A stretch of 10,509 bases of DNA, from NCBI GenBank assembly GCA_021162125.1, contig JAGGZG010000043.1:1-10509 (forward strand). Direction: 5' to 3'. A program made the translations under genes and the position numbers. The notes beneath the pieces are model-generated. The model searched no databases. It was given only the letters and a program-made list of their open reading frames with translations, and was not told the DNA's origin. The DNA comes from Anaerolineae bacterium (lineage in GTDB: Bacteria > Chloroflexota > Anaerolineae > JACIWR01). Below, one piece after another: positions 4,912 to 10,509 of this stretch. The stretch's first letter is position 1, and every line of letters begins with the position of its first letter.

Positions 4912-6084
4912 ATGAAGAGATACGCCCACATTATCGGTTGGGGCAAGTATGCCCCGGAAAACGTGCTCACCAATGACGACCTGTCCCGTATGGTGGACAC
5001 CTCGGACGAATGGATCCGCACGCGCACGGGTATCCAAACACGACACATCGTCGGCGAGGGCGAGACGACGGCCACGATGGGCCTACGCGCCGCCCAGGCC
5101 GCCCTGGAGGTGGCCAACGTGACGCCCGACCAGATTGATTTGATAATCGTGGCCACTGCCTCACCCGACTACCCCACGCCGGCCACGGCGTGCCTGGTGC
5201 AGGACGCGCTGGGAGCCACGCGGGCCGGGGCCTTCGACCTGGCGGCAGGCTGCTCGGGGTTCGTGTACGGATTGAGCGTGGCCAGCGGGCTGATCGAGGC
5301 GGGCACGTACGACACGATACTCGTCATCGGGGCGGAGACCATCTCGCACGCCATTGATTGGTCGGATCGGGGAACCTGCGTGCTTTTCGGCGACGGGGCA
5401 GGGGCAGTGGTCTTGCAAGCCAGCGAGTCGCCCGGAGGGGTGCTGGCCTCGGTGATGGGCGCGGATGGCTCCGGGGCAGAGCTGCTGTACGTGCCCGCCG
5501 GGGGTTGCCGCCGGCCGACCAGCGCGGACACCGTGGCCCAGGGTCTGCACTTCCTGCGCATGGAGGGCCGCCCGGTATTCCGCTTCGCCGTCAACATCAT
5601 GCCCAGAGCATCTCGCCTGGTTTGCGAGCGGGCTGGGCTATCGTTGGACGACATCGAGCTGTTCATCCCCCACCAGGCCAACGAGCGCATCATCCAGGCC
5701 TCGGCGCGGGCACTGAAAATCCCCGCCGAGCGGATGTTCACCAATCTAGAACGCTACGGCAACACGTCTGCCGCGTCTATACCCATCGCCCTGTGCGAGG
5801 CGGTAGAGGCTGGGCTGATAAGGCGCGGTGACCACCTGGTGCTGGTGGGCTTTGGGGCCGGGTTGACCTGGGCGGCGGCCGCCGTGCAGTGGAGTATGCC
5901 CTGGCCTGTGCCCACTCGCCCCTGGTGGCGGACGACGCTGCGCTGGCTGTATTACCGCTGGGCGAGCCTGCGCTCGTGGACGCTGCGCACCCTGCGCCGC
6001 ATGGATACCCAGATTCGCAAACCATTCAGCCACGATGCCGAGAATGGAGATCAGCAACCACACAAGGAGGATTCGACGAAATGA
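4912..6084 (+). CDS. fabH: Beta-ketoacyl-ACP synthase III (FabH) with Arg/Trp-rich C-terminal tail
   Basis: Starts fatty acid chains by condensing an acyl-CoA primer (acetyl- or branched acyl-CoA) with malonyl-ACP. From ATG at 4912 (AGGAG five bases upstream) the protein is 390 residues. Conserved points are GWGKYAPENVLTNDDL (9-24), DEWIRTRTGI (32-41), nucleophile C114 in DLAAGCSGFVYGL, H254 in FIPHQANERI, N284 in RYGNTSAASIP, and the closing GFGAGLTWAAA (313-323). The condensing domain is complete by about residue 328, the usual family length. The remaining 60 or so residues are an extension: WPVPTRPWWR, then a stretch with W345, W350, W356 and many arginines (344, 349, 354, 359, 362, 363), then a polar end. 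It could form a basic amphipathic helix that touches membrane, nucleic acid or ACP; no function is assigned. The stop codon overlaps the fabD start (ATGA). A longer upstream frame from 4804 was rejected for lack of family similarity. Confidence 0.96.
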   Translation: MKRYAHIIGWGKYAPENVLTNDDLSRMVDTSDEWIRTRTGIQTRHIVGEGETTATMGLRAAQAALEVANVTPDQIDLIIVATASPDYPTPATACLVQDALGATRAGAFDLAAGCSGFVYGLSVASGLIEAGTYDTILVIGAETISHAIDWSDRGTCVLFGDGAGAVVLQASESPGGVLASVMGADGSGAELLYVPAGGCRRPTSADTVAQGLHFLRMEGRPVFRFAVNIMPRASRLVCERAGLSLDDIELFIPHQANERIIQASARALKIPAERMFTNLERYGNTSAASIPIALCEAVEAGLIRRGDHLVLVGFGAGLTWAAAAVQWSMPWPVPTRPWWRTTLRWLYYRWASLRSWTLRTLRRMDTQIRKPFSHDAENGDQQPHKEDSTK

Positions 6085-7094
6085 GTGTCGCTTTCGTGTT
6101 TCCCGGACAGGGGTCCCAATACGTAGGTATGGGGCGCGACCTGTACGAGACCTACCCGGAGGCGCGCCGTGTGTTCGATGAGGCCGACGAAATTCTGGGA
6201 TTCCCCCTTTCCAAGCTATGCTTCGAGGGTCCCGCTGAGATGCTGAACGACACGATCAACACCCAGCCGGCCATCCTGACAACGATCGTCGCCCTGCTGC
6301 GAGTGTTGGAACGCAAAGGCATCTGGAAGAGCGAGCCCAATGGGAACAATGGATACAGGGCAAACGGCGGGGGCCTGCATACTACTCCTCTTTTCATGGC
6401 CGGACACAGCCTGGGAGAATATTGCACCCTGGCCGCGACCCAATCACTGGACTTCGCTACCCTCTTATTGCTGGCCCGCGAGCGGGGACGCCTGATGCGC
6501 GATGCCGGTCAATATCGTCCTGGCGGGATGGCCGCCATACTGGGCCTGGAGGCCGAAACAGTGGACGTGCTGTGCCAGGAGGCCAGCCAGGGGAGCAGGG
6601 GAATCGTGCAGGCAGCCAATTACAACTCACCGGGGCAAATCGTGATCTCCGGCGACAAGGCCGCCCTGGAGGAGGCGATGACCCTGGCCAAAGCCAGGGG
6701 TGCACGCCGGGTGATCCCGCTAGCAGTGAGCATCGCCGCCCACTCGCCATTGATGGAATACGCCGCCGAGCGTTTCCGCCTCGTCGTGGAGGCTATCCCC
6801 TTGCGAGAACCTGCCGTGCCGATTGTGGCTAACGTTACTGCCGCGCCGGCCACGAAAGTAGGGGCCATCAAAAACGAACTGCTGCAGCAATTGACCTCCT
6901 CGGTGCGCTGGACGGAATCAGTGCAATACATGATTGGCCGGGGAGTGACCACCTTCGTGGAGGTCGGGCCCAAGAACGTGCTGCAAGGGCTGATCAGGCG
7001 CATTGATGGCCGCGTGCAAACGAATTGGGTAGGTAACGTGGACAGTGTGGAGGCTCTGGTCAGGAGGGTAAACCAGGCATACGTCCTGAACTGA
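6081..7094 (+). CDS. fabD: Malonyl-CoA:ACP transacylase (FabD)
   Basis: Transfers malonyl from CoA to acyl carrier protein, supplying the extender unit for FabF and FabH. The 337-residue protein begins MSVAFVFPGQGSQYVGMG (oxyanion residue Q10) and has the nucleophile elbow GHSLGEY with S110, the arginine R135 in LLARERGRLMRD that binds the malonyl carboxylate, NYNSPGQIVISG (180-191), catalytic H221 in SIAAHSPLM (the family more often has AFHSPLM), and FVEVGPKNVLQGLI near the end. ATG at 6081 overlaps the fabH stop and is preceded by AAGGAGG ten bases away, so it is translationally coupled to fabH. Odd point: between the first helices and the elbow lies a Gly/Asn-rich stretch (about 84-102, with NGNNG and NGGG) some 15-20 residues longer than usual. 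A strong terminator follows 21 bases after the stop, making fabD the last gene of the cluster. Confidence 0.97.
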   Translation: MSVAFVFPGQGSQYVGMGRDLYETYPEARRVFDEADEILGFPLSKLCFEGPAEMLNDTINTQPAILTTIVALLRVLERKGIWKSEPNGNNGYRANGGGLHTTPLFMAGHSLGEYCTLAATQSLDFATLLLLARERGRLMRDAGQYRPGGMAAILGLEAETVDVLCQEASQGSRGIVQAANYNSPGQIVISGDKAALEEAMTLAKARGARRVIPLAVSIAAHSPLMEYAAERFRLVVEAIPLREPAVPIVANVTAAPATKVGAIKNELLQQLTSSVRWTESVQYMIGRGVTTFVEVGPKNVLQGLIRRIDGRVQTNWVGNVDSVEALVRRVNQAYVLN

Positions 7095-7115
7095 TCTGCC
7101 CGCGCCTTCGTAGAG

Positions 7116-7169
7116 CCCCGTTTTCTTTCCTCATGGAACGCGGAAAATGAAAACGGGGTTTTGCTTTTT
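7116..7169 (+). terminator. Intrinsic terminator after fabD
   Basis: CCCCGTTTTC (7116-7125) pairs perfectly with GAAAACGGGG (7149-7158). The stem continues as TTTCC (7126-7130) with GGAAA (7142-7146) across a 2-base bulge, closing an 11-base loop. TTTTGCTTTTT follows (7159-7169). It is 21 bases after the fabD stop and separates the fab cluster from the uppP unit. Confidence 0.93.
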
Positions 7170-7217
7170 CCGACCTCGTTGGGACTTTTGTATCCCTAGT
7201 GATGGTCCCTCTGAGGG

Positions 7218-7246
7218 ATGACAACGTAGTCGAATTGGGGTATACT
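7218..7246 (+). promoter_or_regulatory. Sigma-70 type promoter for the uppP unit
   Basis: ATGACA (7218-7223, five of six consensus bases) and TATACT (7241-7246, five of six) are separated by exactly 17 bases. Transcription should start near 7253. That leaves about 140 bases of leader before uppP and puts the first downstream ATG (7255) almost at the 5' end of the transcript. Confidence 0.75.
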
Positions 7247-7254
7247 AGGCGTAT

Positions 7255-7350
7255 ATGAAACACGTGAAAATGGGATATTGCTGTTGCTGTGTCTGCCGAG
7301 CAATTGGACGTGGTGCGTGCTGCGTGTTCTGTAAAAACCGCTCCCAATAA
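7255..7350 (+). CDS. Possible Cys-rich leader small ORF, nearly leaderless
   Basis: Thirty-one codons from ATG at 7255 to TAA at 7348-7350. The peptide has eight cysteines: four in a row (codons at 7279-7290), one at 7294, a pair at 7318-7323 and one at 7330, arranged YCCCCVC and ACCVFC, with lysines and arginines between. The ATG is 2-3 bases after the expected start of transcription from the promoter at 7218-7246, so it would be read as a leaderless message; there is no ribosome binding site. Its second cysteine cluster overlaps the left arm of the inverted repeat at 7314-7370. It could be a cysteine-responsive leader peptide, a small metal-binding peptide, or a chance frame through TGC/TGT-rich sequence. 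It matches no family I can name. Confidence 0.25.
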   Translation: MKHVKMGYCCCCVCRAIGRGACCVFCKNRSQ

Positions 7351-7370
7351 AACATAGCACGCAACACGCA
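7314..7370 (+). repeat. Long imperfect inverted repeat in the uppP leader
   Basis: TGCGTGCTGCGTGTT (7314-7328) and AGCACGCAACACGCA (7356-7370) pair over 15 positions with 13 Watson-Crick pairs, one G-T pair and one mismatch, leaving a 27-base loop. Each arm is itself built of a repeated TGCGTG / CACGCA unit. It ends 4 bases before GAAAGG (7375-7380) and so could influence uppP translation. No T run follows, so it is not an intrinsic terminator. It may also be a dispersed miniature repeat. Confidence 0.7.
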
Positions 7371-7395
7371 ATACGAAAGGACTTTGCAGAGGGAA

Positions 7396-8313
7396 GTGAC
7401 GTACAATGAAGTTCTTCAGTACATATTCCTGGGCTTCGTACAGGGACTCACCGAGGCGTTGCCCATCAGCAGCTCCGGTCACCTGGTCATCAGCGGGGAG
7501 TTGCTCTCCCTGGACATCGTATCCCTGGAACTGGCTCTCCTCCTGCACCTCGGCACCTTTCTCGCCATTCTGATCTACTTCGCCGGCGACGTCCGTGATC
7601 TCCTGGTAACCTCCGTCCGCTCCCTGGGCAACGTCCTGCTTCCCCGGCCAGGGCGGGAGAGAAACCCCTTCAAGCAGCGGAGCACTCGTGTGCCCTGGTA
7701 TTTCCTGGGCAGTCTCCTGGTCACCGGGGGGATAGGGCTACCCTTTCAGGACGCGGTGAACGCGATCTTCCGGGAGCAGAGCAGGCTCGTAACCTTGCTC
7801 CTCATCCTGAACGGCCTGGTGATCGTGGCGGCCAGCCAATGGACGGCGGGCAACAGGTCCATGTCCGAGATCGGCCTGGTGGACTACCTGCTCATCGGCC
7901 TGGCCCAGGGACTGGCGGTGTTCCCCGGCATCTCCCGCCTGGGCCTCACCCTGTGCATGGGGTTGGCCCGCAAGATGAGTTGGTTCGAGTCGCTGAAACT
8001 CTCCTTCCTGCTCTCCCTGCCCACCATCGTGGGCGGCGTCGTCGTACAGGCCCTGAAAACGTGGGGAACCGCACCTCCCCGTGCAGACATCGAGGCGTGG
8101 ATCTGCACGGGACTGGGCATCGCAGCCGCCACGGCCGGCGGATTGGTGGCCGTGCGTTTCCTGCTGAGCAACGTGCTCGAACGGCGCTCACTGATCGCCT
8201 TCGGCATCTATTGCGTGCTGGCCGGGATTTTCTTCACCGTGCTCCTCCTGGCCTTCCCGCAGACGAGCGCCCAGGCAAGAGTCCCGTTCATCAGCCTGCT
8301 GGGAGGGGCGTGA
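7396..8313 (+). CDS. uppP: Undecaprenyl-diphosphatase (UppP/BacA family)
   Basis: Integral membrane phosphatase that turns undecaprenyl diphosphate into the monophosphate carrier used for peptidoglycan and other envelope polymers; over-supply gives bacitracin tolerance in known cases. With GTG at 7396 it has 305 residues, slightly above the usual 270 or so. The first signature is QGLTEALPISSSGHL (16-30) with Q16, E20, the SSS run and H29. The second is FPGISRLGLTL (176-186) with S180 and R181, where the common form is PG.SRSG.T. About seven hydrophobic segments follow the family topology, including 47-63, 102-116, 131-147, 203-219, 236-253 and 266-287. The start is uncertain: TTG at 7384 is in frame too, with GAAAGG only 3 bases before it; the GTG gives MTYNEVLQYIFLGFVQG, closer to relatives, with GAGGG 3 bases before it. 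The sensor gene follows after 2 bases. Confidence 0.93.
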   Translation: MTYNEVLQYIFLGFVQGLTEALPISSSGHLVISGELLSLDIVSLELALLLHLGTFLAILIYFAGDVRDLLVTSVRSLGNVLLPRPGRERNPFKQRSTRVPWYFLGSLLVTGGIGLPFQDAVNAIFREQSRLVTLLLILNGLVIVAASQWTAGNRSMSEIGLVDYLLIGLAQGLAVFPGISRLGLTLCMGLARKMSWFESLKLSFLLSLPTIVGGVVVQALKTWGTAPPRADIEAWICTGLGIAAATAGGLVAVRFLLSNVLERRSLIAFGIYCVLAGIFFTVLLLAFPQTSAQARVPFISLLGGA

Positions 8314-8315
8314 TC

Positions 8316-10509
8316 ATGGGCACCTGGCAGCGTACCTGGCAACGGATGGGAGACGCCATCAGGCGCAGTTGGCCGTATCAGTTCCTCCAGTACGGCATCC
8401 ACACCGAGCGCGGGGTATTTACCACGATGTCCGGCCTACGCTTCGCCATCCTCATCGGCCTGACGTTGCATTTTGGGTTGGCCACACAGCAGGGCACACC
8501 ACCCATCCTCATTCTGGCCCAAAAGTGGAGCTGCGTCGGCTTCTTCTGGTACGTAGTATTTCTGGGCTACCTGTGCTTCTTCCGCCCCGATCTATTCGTC
8601 GCGCGGGCAGTCAAACTGCTGCAAGTGATCGTGGACATCCTGTTCTTCTCCGTGTTTTACTTCCTGGGCGGCGATCCCGACTCAGCACTGATCGCGCTCT
8701 ACCTGCTGCCCCTGATCCTGGTAGCGCACCAGTACAGCCGCGCCACGCTGATGGCCGCCACGGGGCTGACGGTGGTGGCTTTCGCTATGGCCTTGCTCGG
8801 CATTACGCGCCGGACGGGCCAAGGGCTAGAAATTTGGTGGCGGACATTCTGGCCGGACGTCCTTTTCCTGGTCACGCTGGCCCTGACCACACGCCTGTTT
8901 CGCCGGCGGGAGGCACTGGACCAACTTGGCGAGGAGCGCGAGCGACTGATCGCCGACCTGACAGAGGTTGCCGATAGTTGGTTCGCAGTGGACGCCGCGC
9001 ATCGCATCACCGCCGTTGACGAAAGAATGCTGGCCTGGATGGGCAAAGACCTCCTGCACACTACCTGCTTCGAGTCCCTGCGGGGACAAAGCGCACCCTG
9101 CGCCGACTGCCCGCTGCCCACTGCTTTCCGGGGAGACCTCCACCAGGCTTCGTTGACCACCTGGTACACCAACGCGACAAGCCGCCGCGTCCGCGTGCAA
9201 GTCACCGCCACCCCACTTCTGGACGAAGGAGATGGCTCGACCCACGCCATCCTCTCCGTGCGAAACCTCTCCGCGCGCGCGCGCCTCCGCAGGGAGCTCC
9301 GCGATCACTTTGACAGCGTGGATCAGACCGTGGATCTGCTCACCGCAGAGCTGCGGGGGCGCACCGAGGCTTTGCAGCGCCAACTGAGCACCGTGTTCTC
9401 CGCGTCGCTGGCCGCCGTCTCCGCCGACGAGGAAGCCAGTATTGAGCGCATCATCAGCGAGACGGCGCGCATTCTGGGCTGCGAGACGGCGGTTCTCCGG
9501 CTGGCGGACCAGGACGAGGACGGCAACGACTGTCTGGTACTGCGATACACTTACGGATGGCCGGAGTGGTACGCACGGGAAGCACGCATTCTCAGATTGG
9601 ATCACGAGAGCCTGGTGGTGGACGCCTTCCGCGCCCGCCAGATCAGGGCTTCCATCCAGATCAGCCGCCGGGGCAAAGGGGCCGTCCATTTCATCGAGCA
9701 CGCCGCACGGCTCAAGCTGCGCTCTATCATCTGTTTCCCCCTGATGGTCGGCGAGGAGCCCATCGGCACGCTGTCGCTTTACCGCACACAGGCGCGAACG
9801 TTCACCCCCGAAGAACAACTGCTTGGTCAGGCCCTGGCCAACAACCTGGCCATCTGCGTGCACAACTTCGATCTCTACCACAAAGCCTCCCGCGAAGCCG
9901 AGGCCCGCCGCCGCTGGCTGGACGTGCTACACACCCTGAGCCAGCGGCTGGCCGGCGTCAGCCAACTGGATCCCCTGTTCCAACTGGTAGTGGATACCAC
10001 CCGCGAGCGGTTGAACGCCGAAATATCCTCCCTTTTCCTGGTGGAAGACGGACGACTGGTGCGCAAGGCCATCGCCGGCGTGGAGAACGAGTGGTTCCCG
10101 GAGGAGAGCTACGAGATTGGCGAGGGGTTGACCGGCCGCGCGCTCGTGCCCTCCGCTGGAGGCAAGTACGGCACGCCGATCCTCGAAAACGAGGTGGACA
10201 AGAGCGCCAGGGTCGTCCAGTCCCACCTGGCCCGCTACCAGGCGCGGCTTCCTTCGGGCAGAGTCAGACATTTGCTCGCCGTGCCGCTGAATGGCCGTGA
10301 CGGCTCGTTTGGGGTGTTGCGGGTGGTGAACCGGCTGCAGGACGACGGGACACTGCATCCCCGGGGCTTCGGACGAGACGACTTGGACCTCCTCTCCACC
10401 ATCGCCGGCGTGGTGGCCGTCGCCGTGGAGAACGCCCGGCTGTTCGCTGCCGCAGCCCAGGCGCGAGACAGGATCGAGACGCTGTACAACATCACCAGCC
10501 AGTTCAGCA
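8316..10509 (+). CDS. Membrane-bound PAS-GAF-GAF sensor protein, C-terminus beyond window
   Basis: The frame from ATG at 8316 is open to the right edge: 731 codons and no stop. GGGAGGGG (8301-8308) seven bases upstream fixes the start, and uppP ends only 2 bases before. Residues 1-40 are basic and cytosolic. About 41-195 hold roughly six hydrophobic segments (41-57, 72-89, 101-118, 123-138, 144-163, 180-195). A short coiled linker (196-215) leads to a PAS-like domain (about 215-325) with C251, C262 and C265 spaced C-x10-C-x2-C, ending CPL. A second coiled stretch (325-358) precedes GAF domain 1 (about 360-520, ending NNLAICVHNFDLY) and GAF domain 2 (about 535-710, with GEGLTGRAL and the typical VAVAVENARLF end). 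A further helix (ARDRIETLYNIT) suggests another GAF or PAS. The output domain (histidine kinase, GGDEF, PP2C-type or other) lies outside, so signalling type is open. Membrane plus redox- or ligand-sensing modules are inferred. Confidence 0.88.
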   Translation, partial: MGTWQRTWQRMGDAIRRSWPYQFLQYGIHTERGVFTTMSGLRFAILIGLTLHFGLATQQGTPPILILAQKWSCVGFFWYVVFLGYLCFFRPDLFVARAVKLLQVIVDILFFSVFYFLGGDPDSALIALYLLPLILVAHQYSRATLMAATGLTVVAFAMALLGITRRTGQGLEIWWRTFWPDVLFLVTLALTTRLFRRREALDQLGEERERLIADLTEVADSWFAVDAAHRITAVDERMLAWMGKDLLHTTCFESLRGQSAPCADCPLPTAFRGDLHQASLTTWYTNATSRRVRVQVTATPLLDEGDGSTHAILSVRNLSARARLRRELRDHFDSVDQTVDLLTAELRGRTEALQRQLSTVFSASLAAVSADEEASIERIISETARILGCETAVLRLADQDEDGNDCLVLRYTYGWPEWYAREARILRLDHESLVVDAFRARQIRASIQISRRGKGAVHFIEHAARLKLRSIICFPLMVGEEPIGTLSLYRTQARTFTPEEQLLGQALANNLAICVHNFDLYHKASREAEARRRWLDVLHTLSQRLAGVSQLDPLFQLVVDTTRERLNAEISSLFLVEDGRLVRKAIAGVENEWFPEESYEIGEGLTGRALVPSAGGKYGTPILENEVDKSARVVQSHLARYQARLPSGRVRHLLAVPLNGRDGSFGVLRVVNRLQDDGTLHPRGFGRDDLDLLSTIAGVVAVAVENARLFAAAAQARDRIETLYNITSQFS

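Noticed and set aside
8369..8977. Plus-strand frame of 202 codons inside the sensor gene
   Set aside because: Out of frame with the sensor and Arg/Pro/His-rich, typical of a shifted reading of a GC-rich gene.
8826..9881. Minus-strand frame of 351 codons opposite the sensor gene
   Set aside because: The plus strand carries a continuous 731-codon frame with TM, PAS and GAF features; the antisense frame has no recognisable domain.
1..10509. CRISPR array, tRNA, rRNA, insertion sequence or phage genes
   Set aside because: No spaced direct repeats, no cloverleaf-like sequence, no transposase or phage protein motif was seen on either strand.

Overview
This is a GC-rich bacterial chromosome segment of ordinary but well-preserved metabolic genes. 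It most resembles Chloroflexota (Anaerolineae-like). That placement is an inference from protein style, the gene mix, a long multi-GAF membrane sensor and a GAACGAAGTCGAAG-type intergenic repeat. No marker gene settles it, so treat it as moderate to low confidence.

Layout. Positions 1-206 (+) hold the C-terminal end of a class III (CaiB/BaiF-type) CoA-transferase. It converges on a leftward block that reads, in transcription order from about 3192 down to 250: a near-consensus sigma-70 promoter, an FMN riboswitch (RFN element), an intrinsic terminator, a second strong hairpin, ribE (riboflavin synthase), ribB (DHBP synthase), ribH (lumazine synthase) and a histidine-phosphatase family gene. 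ribB looks like a former ribBA. Between ribB and ribH, in the same frame behind a TAG codon, lies a short remnant resembling the extreme C-terminus of GTP cyclohydrolase II. The rest of that domain is gone and no ribD is present, so the first pathway steps must be encoded elsewhere or supplied differently.

Running rightward from about 3523 is a fatty acid initiation/elongation cluster, fabF-fabH-fabD. fabH and fabD overlap by ATGA, and the cluster is closed by a strong intrinsic terminator at 7116-7169. FabH carries an unusual Arg/Trp-rich C-terminal tail and FabD a Gly/Asn-rich loop before its nucleophile elbow.

A good promoter (7218-7246) then starts a second rightward unit. It opens with a possible, nearly leaderless, cysteine-rich 31-codon small ORF (7255-7350) and a long inverted repeat (7314-7370). 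These are followed by uppP (undecaprenyl-diphosphatase) and, two bases later, a membrane sensor with a Cys-containing PAS domain and at least two GAF domains that runs off the right edge (731 codons seen, no stop).

I see no mobile element, CRISPR array, phage gene or RNA gene other than the riboswitch. The points most worth a second look are the GTP cyclohydrolase II remnant, the mutually exclusive pairing visible in the FMN riboswitch leader, the Cys-rich leader ORF with its hairpin in front of uppP, and the uppP-sensor pairing.
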